Positions 50,262 through 58,114 of a stretch of DNA of 64,000 nt are shown here, piece after piece. The notes under the pieces are model-generated. The model ran no database searches and was not told the DNA's origin. It worked only from the letters and a program-made list of their open reading frames with translations. Location of the stretch: the NCBI RefSeq assembly GCF_000282655.1, contig NZ_AKIV01000071.1, forward strand, positions 1-64,000. The letters run 5' to 3'. How positions within the stretch are numbered: the stretch's first letter is position 1; each line of letters opens with the position of its first letter. Origin of the DNA: Polaromonas sp. CF318. Lineage in GTDB: Bacteria; Pseudomonadota; Gammaproteobacteria; Burkholderiales; Burkholderiaceae_C. The position numbers and the translations under genes are program-made.

Positions 50262-50765
50262 CTAGTGCTTGTGCTCCACCGCGGTGCCGGCCGCACCCGG
50301 CGCTGCCGTGGCCACCGGCAGTTTCAGCTCCAGCTTGCTTTCCACGCCCTTGGCGTCTTTGAACAGCAGGGTCAGGGGAACCGTGCTGTCCTTGGCCAGC
50401 GGTGCTTTCAGGTCCATCAGCATCACGTGGTAACCGCCGGGCTTGAACTCCACTTTTTTGCCGGCGGGCAGCTCCAGCGAAGGCAGCGCGCGCATTTTCA
50501 TGACGTCGCCGTCCATCTTCATTTCATGCACTTCGGCCACGCCCGCAACCGGTGAGGACACGCCCACCAGCCGGGTAGCCTCACTGGCCGTGAGGCTCAT
50601 AAAGGCCCCTGTGCCCTTTTGCCCCTGCACGGTGGCGCGCGCCCAGGCGCCGTCAATCTTGACGGCGGCGCCCTGCGCCAGGGCGGCCGAGCCTCCCAGC
50701 GCGAACGACAACAGCAGCGCGGCTTGTGAAAGCCTCGAGAACGTCGGAAATTTTTCGGATGTCAT
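50262..50765 (-). CDS. PCu(A)C-type periplasmic copper chaperone
   Basis: 167 residues. Signal peptide (LLSFALGGSAALAQ), then KIDGAWARATVQGQKGTGAFMSLTA and the copper-binding H-x10-M-type arrangement EVHEMKMDGDVMKMR ... PGGYHVMLMDLKAPL. The C-terminus carries an extra EHKH. It delivers Cu(I) to cytochrome oxidase in related organisms. It follows the YcnI gene by 57 bases. Confidence 0.95.
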   Translation of the reverse strand: MTSEKFPTFSRLSQAALLLSFALGGSAALAQGAAVKIDGAWARATVQGQKGTGAFMSLTASEATRLVGVSSPVAGVAEVHEMKMDGDVMKMRALPSLELPAGKKVEFKPGGYHVMLMDLKAPLAKDSTVPLTLLFKDAKGVESKLELKLPVATAAPGAAGTAVEHKH

Positions 50766-50821
50766 GCAAATGCTCCTTGAAACAATGGGTTGACTTTAAA
50801 ACGAAGGGCCGCCGGTGCCGT

Positions 50822-51370
50822 TCAGTGATTGTGTTCGCCGCCGCCCGCGGGCATCAGCTCCAGTGCGGCAGCGGGGTTCTTGAGGTCGGAGAGTGCCTGG
50901 CCCGGCTTGGGCACTTCGTTCCAATCCACCTTGCCGTCTTCACACACCTGCATGACGGGCCAGTACAGCATGCCGGCCTTGGCCGGCAGCTTGGCCTGCA
51001 ACACGAACTCGTCATACCAGTCATTCTGCAAATAGTCTGCCGGGGTTTTGGCCGTCCAGCTGATGCGGGACACCTCTTCGGTGATGGCTTTTCCGTGGTC
51101 CTGCCGCGGCTGGGCCAGTTTCTCGCGCGTGACTTCCAGCGCCCAGCCGGCCTTGGGCATGGGTTTGGCACCCTGCACGCCCGCGGGAATTGTGACCACG
51201 ATCTGCTTGACGGGCGAGTTGCCGCAGCCGTGGCCGACCTTGAAGGTCCCCTTGTAATAGCTGCCCGCGTTGGCCACCTGGTACTCCAGCGTGACGTGCG
51301 CGGCGGCCGGCAGGGAGACGGCCAAAAGCAGCATGCTGGCGGCGATGGTTTGAAGGGCGATATGTTTCAT
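50822..51370 (-). CDS. YcnI-type (DUF1775) copper-related periplasmic protein
   Basis: 182 residues. A signal peptide ends AAAHV, so the mature protein begins with a histidine, as in YcnI, where it binds copper. The DUF1775 core follows: YYKGTFKVGHGCGNSPVKQIVVTIPAGV and YWPVMQVCEDGKVDWNEVP. The C-terminus ends in EHNH. Together with PCu(A)C and DUF2946 it forms a copper-handling set. Confidence 0.93.
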   Translation of the reverse strand: MKHIALQTIAASMLLLAVSLPAAAHVTLEYQVANAGSYYKGTFKVGHGCGNSPVKQIVVTIPAGVQGAKPMPKAGWALEVTREKLAQPRQDHGKAITEEVSRISWTAKTPADYLQNDWYDEFVLQAKLPAKAGMLYWPVMQVCEDGKVDWNEVPKPGQALSDLKNPAAALELMPAGGGEHNH

Positions 51371-51571
51371 GGTTCAACCTTGGTAACTTGATAACTGAGT
51401 GACTTGATAAAAAGGAAAGCGCGGATCACAGCCTGAAGTTCAGTTCAGCCATGCGCCGGGCGAGCGCACACGGTGCGCGGGAAAGTTTCGTGAAAACTCA
51501 CACGTTGAAATGAACGGACGTGCAGGCCGCCAGGCCCGCGCGCGGGAATGCCTCAGGCGAGGCGGTTCACA

Positions 51572-51952
51572 TCAAACGGAGGGAGGCCCGCGGCTGAAGG
51601 GCAGCCCGGGGACGGCGGCGCCGGCGTTTGCCGGGACATCCGCCACGGCAACAGCGGTGCCGGTGAAACAAGGAGAAGCGGCGACTGGCAAAGGCGGCAG
51701 CACCAGGCCTGGTGAAGCGCACAGGTCACAGCGCAGGCCGGTGGACCCCGCATCGCCGCCGACAGCATCACCGCCGGCGTTGGAAGAAACCGTGTTGACA
51801 CTGCAAATGCCACCCAGCTTGCCGGTTTTGACATCCTGCGCCAGCATGGACACCGGCGCCCACAGCGCCGACAGCACGGCCAGGAATGCCAGCCAGGCGG
51901 CAAGGCGTTCCCATACGGGCGGGGTCAGGCGGGAGGCGAGGTGGTGGGGCAC
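51572..51952 (-). CDS. DUF2946 protein, membrane-anchored
   Basis: 126 residues starting at a GTG. One N-terminal membrane segment (LAAWLAFLAVLSALWAPVSMLAQ) and the DUF2946 motif RCDLCASPGLVLPPLP. Function unknown; often found beside copper genes. A perfect TATAAT lies only six bases upstream of the start codon on the same strand, which would make its mRNA nearly leaderless. The last 20 codons overlap nothing. Confidence 0.75.
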   Translation of the reverse strand: MPHHLASRLTPPVWERLAAWLAFLAVLSALWAPVSMLAQDVKTGKLGGICSVNTVSSNAGGDAVGGDAGSTGLRCDLCASPGLVLPPLPVAASPCFTGTAVAVADVPANAGAAVPGLPFSRGPPSV

Positions 51953-51957
51953 GGGAC

Positions 51958-51963
51958 AATTAT
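51958..51963 (-). promoter_or_regulatory. Consensus -10 element upstream of the DUF2946 gene
   Basis: TATAAT on the minus strand, with no good -35 at 16-18 bases. The expected start of transcription coincides with the GTG start codon at 51952. Confidence 0.45.
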
Positions 51964-51992
51964 AGGTACACGGCCCATCCGCCCATCAGTCT

Positions 51993-52835
51993 TCAGGGCG
52001 CGCCGAAACCAAAACGGCTGAAAACCGCCTGCGCTGGCGGCGTAAGCAGGTACCGCGCAAACCGCGTGGCCGCCGGGTCACCACTGCGCGCCGTGAGACC
52101 GTAAGCCGCGCCCACCTCCAGGGCCGGCGGAATCTGCACCACCTCGAGCCGCGGCACTTCCTTGCGCGCCGACAGGGCATTGGTGCAATAAGTCAGGAAA
52201 ACGTCGGCGCGGCCTTCGTCCATGTGCCAGGCGTAGGTGCCGCGCCCTTCCGGCGGTTTGGCGGCGTCGGCTGAACCGGTGAGTTTGAGCGCCTTCGCGT
52301 CCAGCGCGGCGTAGGCGCCGGGCTGCACGGCCTCCGCCTTGCGGAACAGCGCCCAGGCGTAGTCGCCCGAAGGGTCGGCCTTGGGCGTGGAGGTGGCCAG
52401 CTTGATCGCCGGGGTCAACATTTTTTCCAGCAGGTTGGCCGGCGTGATGCCGGCCGAGGGCAGCGCCAGCGCGCACAGGCTGTTGCGCACGAAGAGTGTG
52501 GGCCGCTGCCAGTTGCCGCCCGACGCGGCCAGCGTTTCGGGATGCTGGGTGTCGGCGGAGGCGAACACCTGCGCGGGCTCGCCTTTTTCGATGCGCTCGC
52601 GCAGCAGTCCGGATGCGCCAAAGGTCAACGCTGTTTTTGCGCCCGTGCCGGCCTCGTACATACCGGCAATTTCAGTGAGGGGTTCGCGCAGGCTGCCGGC
52701 CGCGTAGATGCGCAGCGGCGCCTGGCCCGCGGGAGCTGCCGCGGACGTCTGTCCGTACGCCATATTCAGACCTCCTGAGAAAACAAGCGCCGCAGCAGTC
52801 CATGCCAGCAGGGGCCGCGGGACTGGCTTTGCCAT
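51993..52835 (-). CDS. Molybdate-type ABC substrate-binding protein, second binding protein of the tup operon
   Basis: 280 residues. Signal peptide (RPLLAWTAAALVFSGGLNMAYGQ), then the ModA-like fold: PLRIYAAGSLREPLTEIAGMYEAGTG, FGASGLLRERIEKGEPAQVFASAD and RGTYAWHMDEGRADVFLTYCTNA. It is likely specific for an oxyanion or related ligand. ATG 52835 matches the signal peptide; an ATG at 52904 overlapping the tupA stop codon (ATGA) would add 23 residues encoded by an intergenic repeat. Confidence 0.85.
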   Translation of the reverse strand: MAKPVPRPLLAWTAAALVFSGGLNMAYGQTSAAAPAGQAPLRIYAAGSLREPLTEIAGMYEAGTGAKTALTFGASGLLRERIEKGEPAQVFASADTQHPETLAASGGNWQRPTLFVRNSLCALALPSAGITPANLLEKMLTPAIKLATSTPKADPSGDYAWALFRKAEAVQPGAYAALDAKALKLTGSADAAKPPEGRGTYAWHMDEGRADVFLTYCTNALSARKEVPRLEVVQIPPALEVGAAYGLTARSGDPAATRFARYLLTPPAQAVFSRFGFGAP

Positions 52836-52898
52836 GCCGCAGGCGCCGCCCCCTCGAGGGGAGGACAGGCGACATGCAGTGAGCCTGGGCAGAGGGGA
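52826..52898. repeat. GC-rich dispersed intergenic repeat, copy 2
   Basis: Same order of blocks as at 1-86: ggctttgcc, gccgcaggcg, a C-run/G-run palindrome around ctcgag, then cagtgagc. It separates tupA from the second binding protein gene and overlaps its start codon region. Confidence 0.55.
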
Positions 52899-52900
52899 AC

Positions 52901-53728
52901 TCATTTCGTTGCGTTCGGGAAGAACAGCTGTTCGCCGCCTATCTTGTAGCCGGCGATCACCGCCTGCCCCGCAGGCGCAATCACCCAGTCGACAAACTTC
53001 TGCGCTTCGGCCGCCTTGACCTGCGGGTGTTTGGCGGGGTTGACCACCATCACGCCGTACTGGTTGAACAGCCGCGTGTCGCCTTCGACCAGCACGGCCA
53101 GGTCGCCGCGGTTCTTGAAGGACAGCCAGGTGCCGCGGTCGGCCAGCACATAGCCGCCGCTGCTGGCCGCGATGTTGAGCGCCGGGCCCATACCGCAGCC
53201 GCAGGCCTTGTAGTTGGCAAAGGCCGGTTTGTCGCCGGGCGTGTCTATGCCGGCGTTTTTCCAGTAGCGCAACTCGGCGGCATGGGTACCGCTCTTGTCG
53301 CCGCGCGAGACGAAGTTGGCGTTCGCCGCGCTGAGTTTTTTCAGCGCATCGACAATATCCTTTCCCTTGGCCTTGGCCGGGTCGGCCGCGGGGCCAACCA
53401 GCACGAAGTCGTTGTACATAACCGGAAAACGCTTGACGGCGAAGCCTTCGGCCACGACCTTCTCTTCGGCCACCTGGTCGTGCACGAACAGCACGTCGGC
53501 GTCGCCGCGACGGCCCATGTCTATGGCCTGGCCGGTGCCGACGGCCACCACCTTGATGTCTATGCCGGTGGCCTTCTTGAATTCGGGCAGCAGGTGCGAA
53601 AACAGGCCCGACTGCTCGGTCGAGGTGGTGGACGCCATCACGATGGTGCCGGTCTGCGCCATGGCCAGCGCGGCCGACAAGGCGAGCGGGGCCACAAGCA
53701 GCGCCCTGAGGGTCTTCAAGTTGATCAT
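52901..53728 (-). CDS. tupA: Tungstate ABC transporter substrate-binding protein TupA
   Basis: 275 residues. Signal peptide (APLALSAALAMAQ), then the TupA signature VMASTTSTEQSGLFSHLLPEFKKATG and VVAVGTGQAIDMGRRGDADVLFVHD. Others are SRGDKSGTHAAELRYW and GMGPALNIAASSGGYVLADRGTWLSF. It binds tungstate with high affinity in characterised relatives. Its ATG overlaps the tupC stop (ATGA). Confidence 0.93.
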   Translation of the reverse strand: MINLKTLRALLVAPLALSAALAMAQTGTIVMASTTSTEQSGLFSHLLPEFKKATGIDIKVVAVGTGQAIDMGRRGDADVLFVHDQVAEEKVVAEGFAVKRFPVMYNDFVLVGPAADPAKAKGKDIVDALKKLSAANANFVSRGDKSGTHAAELRYWKNAGIDTPGDKPAFANYKACGCGMGPALNIAASSGGYVLADRGTWLSFKNRGDLAVLVEGDTRLFNQYGVMVVNPAKHPQVKAAEAQKFVDWVIAPAGQAVIAGYKIGGEQLFFPNATK

Positions 53729-54414
53729 GCAAGTTCTCCTTTTAAAAATGCTTCCGCCGCGGCGGGAACCAGTCCGTCAAAAAATGCCGCCGTGGGCAGG
53801 TCGGCCATCAGCCAGCCCTGCTCCAGGTAGATCACGCGCTGCGCCAGGCGCTTGACCTGGCCCAGGTTGTGGCTGCTGAAGATCAGCGTCATGCCGGCAT
53901 CGGCGAACTCGGCCATCAGGCGCTCGACCTCGCGCTTGGCCGCCGGGTCCAGGCTGGCCGTGGGCTCGTCGAGCAGCAGCACCTGCGGCTTGAGCGCCCA
54001 GGCCCGCGCCAGCGCCACACGCTGTTGCTGGCCGCCCGACAGGGCCTTGGCGTTGCGCGTGGCCAAATGTCCCAGGCCCACGCGTTCCAGCGCCGCCAGC
54101 GCCTGCGCCTTGGCTTCGCGCCAGGGAACACCGGCCAGCCACAGGCCCAGCGCCACGTTGCGCAGCACGCTGGCGCGCAACATGTAAGGCCGCTGGAACA
54201 GCATGGCCTGGCGGGCCCGCGTGTCGTGTTGCAGGCTGCCCGACGCTGGACGGACCAGGCCGTTCAAGGTTCGCAGCAAGGTGCTTTTACCGCTGCCGTT
54301 GGAGCCCACCAGCGCCAGCCTTTCGCCGGCCTGGATGCGCAGCGTGCAGCCGCTGAGCGCCTGCACGCGGCCGTAGCGCACATCCACGGCTTGCAGCTTG
54401 AAGAGATCGGTCAT
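53725..54414 (-). CDS. tupC: Tungstate ABC transporter ATP-binding protein TupC
   Basis: 229 residues. Walker A GSNGSGKSTLLRTL, signature LSGGQQQRVALARAW, Walker B VLLLDEPTASLDP. Overlaps both neighbours by 4 bases, so the operon is translationally coupled throughout. Confidence 0.92.
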   Translation of the reverse strand: MTDLFKLQAVDVRYGRVQALSGCTLRIQAGERLALVGSNGSGKSTLLRTLNGLVRPASGSLQHDTRARQAMLFQRPYMLRASVLRNVALGLWLAGVPWREAKAQALAALERVGLGHLATRNAKALSGGQQQRVALARAWALKPQVLLLDEPTASLDPAAKREVERLMAEFADAGMTLIFSSHNLGQVKRLAQRVIYLEQGWLMADLPTAAFFDGLVPAAAEAFLKGELA

Positions 54415-55163
54415 GGCGTCCCTCCCCGCGCGGCCAGGCCGGCGGCCGGGTCGGGCAGGCGGTCGTCGAGCTGTTCGCGCCAGCGCCGCAGGCCCGCGAT
54501 CAGGATGTTAAGCAGCAGCACCACGCCCAGCAGCACCATGCCCAGGGCCAGCGCCAGCGGTAAATCGCCCTTGCTGGTTTCGAGCGCAATCGCGGTGGTC
54601 ATCACGCGCGTGAAGCCGTCGATGTTGCCGCCCACCACCATCACCGCGCCGACTTCCGAGACGGCGCGGCCGAACGCGGCGATCAGCACCGTGAGCAGGG
54701 CATAACGCTCGTCCCACAGCAGGATCAGGCCGCGCACGAAGCGGCCCGCGCCCAGCGACTGGAACTGCTCGCCGTGGCTGCGGTCGGCATCCTCTATCGC
54801 CTGGCGCACCAGCGCGGTGACCACAGGCAGCACCAGCACGGCCTGCGCCAGCACCATGGCCTTGAAGGAAAACAGCCAGCCCAGGAAACCCAGCGGCCCG
54901 GTGCGCGACAGCAGCAGGTAGACCACCAACCCGACCACCACCGAGGGCAGGGCCAGCGCGGTATTGAGCACGGCCAGCACCGCGCCGCGGCCGCGAAAGC
55001 GCGACACGCCCAGCCAGGCGCCCAGCAGCAGGCCGCCGCTGCAGGCGATCACGCAGGCCGAGGCGCTCACGGCCAGCGAGCGGGCGACGATGCCGGCCAG
55101 CACGGGATCAAGCGAGGTGATGAGGGAGAAGGCCGTGGCGGCGCTGTCGGAGAAGGTGTTCAT
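54411..55163 (-). CDS. tupB: Tungstate ABC transporter permease TupB
   Basis: 250 residues, about six membrane helices. The permease EAA-type loop lies around GRAVSEVGAVMVVGGNIDGFTRVMTTAIALE, the TupB pattern. ATG 55163 gives MNTFSDSAATAF; an upstream start at 55181 is less likely. First gene of the operon; divergent from the regulator at 55313. Confidence 0.92.
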   Translation of the reverse strand: MNTFSDSAATAFSLITSLDPVLAGIVARSLAVSASACVIACSGGLLLGAWLGVSRFRGRGAVLAVLNTALALPSVVVGLVVYLLLSRTGPLGFLGWLFSFKAMVLAQAVLVLPVVTALVRQAIEDADRSHGEQFQSLGAGRFVRGLILLWDERYALLTVLIAAFGRAVSEVGAVMVVGGNIDGFTRVMTTAIALETSKGDLPLALALGMVLLGVVLLLNILIAGLRRWREQLDDRLPDPAAGLAARGGTP

Positions 55164-55225
55164 TGAAGGCTTGGGGAGCACTCTAGCCTAGGGGCTAAGT
55201 CCTTGAATCACATCAGGAATCATCG

Positions 55226-55245
55226 CTATGAATGCATTTGCATAG
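55226..55245. promoter_or_regulatory. Candidate operator in the tup/regulator intergenic region
   Basis: CTATG at 55226-55230 and CATAG at 55241-55245 form a dyad around AATGCATTTG in the 149-base divergent gap. It is the best symmetric element there and a candidate target for the ModE-type regulator. Weak evidence. Confidence 0.35.
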
Positions 55246-55312
55246 GTTGCGGGGCCTGGCCGCCCTGCCCCGCGGGCCCCAGCACTCATAATCGAAGCCA
55301 CCCTTCCCCACC

Positions 55313-56428
55313 ATGCACAAAGTCGAACTCTCCTACCTGCTCACGCCGCAGCGCGGCAAAAACGCGCTGATACGCAACCCGCTGATGGACCTGCTCCATG
55401 CGGTGCGCGAGCAGGGCTCCATCTCCAAGGCCTCCAAGGCGCTGGATCTGTCCTACCGCCACGTCTGGGGTGCGCTCAAGGACTGGGAGCAGACGCTGGG
55501 GCGCGAGCTCATCGTCTGGGACAAGGGCCAGCGCGCGCGGCTCACCGAATTCGGCGAAAAGCTGCTGTGGGCCGAGCGCCAGGCGCAGGCCCGGCTGGCG
55601 CCGCAGATCGAAGCCCTGACCAGCGACATCGAGCGCGCGTTCTCCACCGCCTTCGACGACGAGGCCCATGTGCTCACGCTGTACGCCAGCCACGACGCGG
55701 CGCTGTCGGCGCTGCGCGAACAGGCCGGCGCGCGCGGCCTGCACCTGGACATCCGCTTCATGGGCAGCGTGGACGCGATCGCGGCGCTGAACGCGGGGCG
55801 CTGCATGATGGCGGGTTTCCACACGCTGGATCAGCCGGGCGGCCAGTCCGTCACCGCGCGCAGCTACCGCAACCTGCTCAAGCCCGGACTGCACAAGCTG
55901 ATCGGCTTCGCCCATCGCACACAAGGCCTGATGGTGGCCAGGAACAATCCGCTGCGCATCACCGGCATCGCCGACCTGTCACGGCCCGGCCTGCGCTATA
56001 TGAACCGCGCCGAGGGCACAGGCACGCGCGTGCTGCTCGATGAGTTGCTGGCCAAGGCCGGCGTGGCTTCATCCGCAATCCAGGGTTACCAAAGCCAGGA
56101 GCCTTCGCACACCGCCGTGGCCCAGGCCGTCGCCAGCGACGCGGCCGACGCGGGCCTGGGCATTGAAGCGGCGGCGCGGGAAAAAGGCCTGGGCTTTGTG
56201 CCGCTGGCGCAGGAGCGCTACCACCTGGTCTGCCTGAAGTCCGAGCTGCCCACGCCGCAGGTGCAGGCACTGCTCCAGGAACTGCAAAGCCGCGACTGGC
56301 AGGTCACCCTGGAGCAACTGCCCGGCTACAGCGGCAGGCTGGCCCAGAGCGGCAAGGTGCTGTCGCTGCGCGCCACCCTGCCCTGGTGGACCTACCGCAA
56401 GGAAAAGCCCGGCAAGGCCAAGGCTTAG
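55313..56428 (+). CDS. ModE-type HTH regulator fused to a periplasmic-binding-like domain
   Basis: 371 residues. The N-terminal ModE-like winged helix is NPLMDLLHAVREQGSISKASKALDLSYRHVWGALKDWE (about 22-60). From about 115 to 330 a binding-protein-like domain follows (LMVARNNPLRITGIADLSRPGLRYMNRAEGTGTRVLLDELL). The architecture matches tungstate/molybdate-responsive regulators lacking MOP domains. Its position divergent from tupBCA suggests it senses the oxyanion and represses or activates that operon. Confidence 0.88.
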   Translation: MHKVELSYLLTPQRGKNALIRNPLMDLLHAVREQGSISKASKALDLSYRHVWGALKDWEQTLGRELIVWDKGQRARLTEFGEKLLWAERQAQARLAPQIEALTSDIERAFSTAFDDEAHVLTLYASHDAALSALREQAGARGLHLDIRFMGSVDAIAALNAGRCMMAGFHTLDQPGGQSVTARSYRNLLKPGLHKLIGFAHRTQGLMVARNNPLRITGIADLSRPGLRYMNRAEGTGTRVLLDELLAKAGVASSAIQGYQSQEPSHTAVAQAVASDAADAGLGIEAAAREKGLGFVPLAQERYHLVCLKSELPTPQVQALLQELQSRDWQVTLEQLPGYSGRLAQSGKVLSLRATLPWWTYRKEKPGKAKA

Positions 56429-56458
56429 GAGCCCTGGGAGCTGGGCAGCAAACTCTTT

Positions 56459-57694
56459 TCAGTGCGCGCAGGAACGAAAGCCGCAGAACACGTCATCGCG
56501 GCCCGGCAGGGCAAAGCCGCGGTGCCTGGGATTTTTCATGCGCGCACGCGTCGCGAAAGAAGCGCCGCGCAGCACCTTGTGCGTGCCGAATCGCGGCTGC
56601 GAATAAGCCTGCCAGGGGCCGGACGCAAAACCCGGATAGGGCCTGAAGCTGCTGCCCACCCACTCCCACACGTCGCCCCATTTAAAACCGCGCCGCGCCG
56701 CCGTGTGCGCGGCCAGTTCCCACTCCACTTCGGCCGGCAGCCGGCGCCCGGCCCAACGGCACCAGGCGTCGGCCTCCCACCAGCTCATGTGCATGGCGGG
56801 CTGGTTGCCTTGCATGCGGCGCGGCACGCCGAAGCGGTTCTGTATCACCGCGCCGCTGGAGATGCCGATCTGGTCCACATAACGCGGGCCGCGCCGGCCT
56901 TCGCCCGCGGCCTGGCCCTGCAGCCAGCGCCAGCCGTCCGGCTGCCAGAGTTCCTCGCGGTCGTAGCCGCCGTCGCCGACGAATTCCACATACTGCGCCC
57001 AGCTCACGGGCTGGGCGTCGATCTCGAACTCCGGCACGCTGACCGCATGGGCCGCCTGCTCATTGTCAAAGGCAAAACCCGCGCCACCCACGCCGCCATC
57101 GCTGCCCATCCGCCACACCGTGGCCGGAACCAGCAGGGGCTCGCGCAGCGCCATGGGCGCCGGCGTGAAAGCCTCCGCCAGGGTTTTGTCCAGCGCCAGG
57201 CCCAGGGTCTGCGCGCTGCGCACCAGGGCCTCGCCGCGCATGTCCTCGAAGAACAGGCTGAGCCGGTAGAAGTACAGCGCGTCGTCGCTGCCGGCGGGGG
57301 CGGTTTTCTCCAGCAGGTCCAGCGTGCTTTCCAGGGTGTCCAGCAAATAGGCGCGGCAGTGCGCCATGCCCGGCAGGTCCAGCGTCCAGCGCGCGCTGTG
57401 CGGCACAAGCTGCGCATTCCACCAGCGATCGGCGTTCGGTTCTATGGAGGCGAGCCGGCTGCGCGCGGGCTCGCAGCGCGTGCCCAGGGAGCGCTGCGTG
57501 TTGCGGGCTATCCACCACTCCTGGAACCAGCCCACATGGCCGAGCTCCCACAGCGGCGGGTTGACGTTGGGCAGGCAAGGCACGGCGAAATTTTCGGCCT
57601 CCAGCGCCTGCTGGTATTGCGCGAACAAATGCAGGGTGTTGTTGCGCGCATCCATCAGTGCCAGCGACAAGGGGTCACGGCCCGCGCCGCGCAT
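56459..57694 (-). CDS. EgtB/SenA-like protein with a degenerate iron site
   Basis: 411 residues from the chosen ATG. An N-terminal DinB-like helical domain (about 10-165) and a C-terminal formylglycine-generating-enzyme fold (about 175-411: AMHMSWWEADAWCRWAGRRLPAEVEWE, VWEWVGSSFRPYPGF, LRGASFATR) match ergothioneine (EgtB) and selenoneine (SenA) synthases. His53 in ELGHVGWFQEWW is kept, but the HxxxH pair is replaced by Phe149 and Arg153 (LSLFFEDMRGEAL). No sen or egt partners adjoin. Starts at 57835 or 57655 are also possible. Confidence 0.8.
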   Translation of the reverse strand: MRGAGRDPLSLALMDARNNTLHLFAQYQQALEAENFAVPCLPNVNPPLWELGHVGWFQEWWIARNTQRSLGTRCEPARSRLASIEPNADRWWNAQLVPHSARWTLDLPGMAHCRAYLLDTLESTLDLLEKTAPAGSDDALYFYRLSLFFEDMRGEALVRSAQTLGLALDKTLAEAFTPAPMALREPLLVPATVWRMGSDGGVGGAGFAFDNEQAAHAVSVPEFEIDAQPVSWAQYVEFVGDGGYDREELWQPDGWRWLQGQAAGEGRRGPRYVDQIGISSGAVIQNRFGVPRRMQGNQPAMHMSWWEADAWCRWAGRRLPAEVEWELAAHTAARRGFKWGDVWEWVGSSFRPYPGFASGPWQAYSQPRFGTHKVLRGASFATRARMKNPRHRGFALPGRDDVFCGFRSCAH

Positions 57695-58114
57695 CGCGGA
57701 AGAGTCCGCCAGGACGCCTGCCGCGGCAGGCGATGAGGAGGGTAATGAATTAGGTATAGCGTCTGAAGCCAAGGCTGCCGTCCTCGCATGCCCGGCCGCG
57801 CTGGACGCCACCAAGGCGCCATCACAGCCGCGCACGCGTTGAGGCCAGAATAGCAGAGACGGGGCCGGCCGGCTGGCTATAAGTCAATAGCGTGCATCAG
57901 GTGTTTTCCCTCAGCCGGCGGCTGTCCATCGCGCCCGCGCAACCGCCGGTCGGCCCGCACGGCGCATGCGTATTTTCCACTTTTGATTCGGCAAAGACGC
58001 GGATAGACTGCGGCCAGTTCTCCTTCAATTGGAGGAGGCACCCTGGGGCACAGCGTTTGCCCCGGACTCACCGCGAGCTCAAAAAAAAACGATCCCTTAC
58101 CGGCCCGACCCCAC
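57695..58114. other. Divergent intergenic region
   Basis: About 420 bases between the EgtB-like and ChpA-like genes. The left part may code an N-terminal extension of the EgtB-like protein (open to 57835, Ala-rich). The right part has an imperfect dyad CTCCTTCAATTGGAG near 58017-58034 and an A-run before the 58115 start. No gene is convincing here. Confidence 0.5.

Noticed and set aside
51993-53732. A single 579-codon minus-strand frame covering the second binding protein and tupA
   Set aside because: The upstream half is tupA read in the wrong frame; the true protein starts at 52835 with its own signal peptide.
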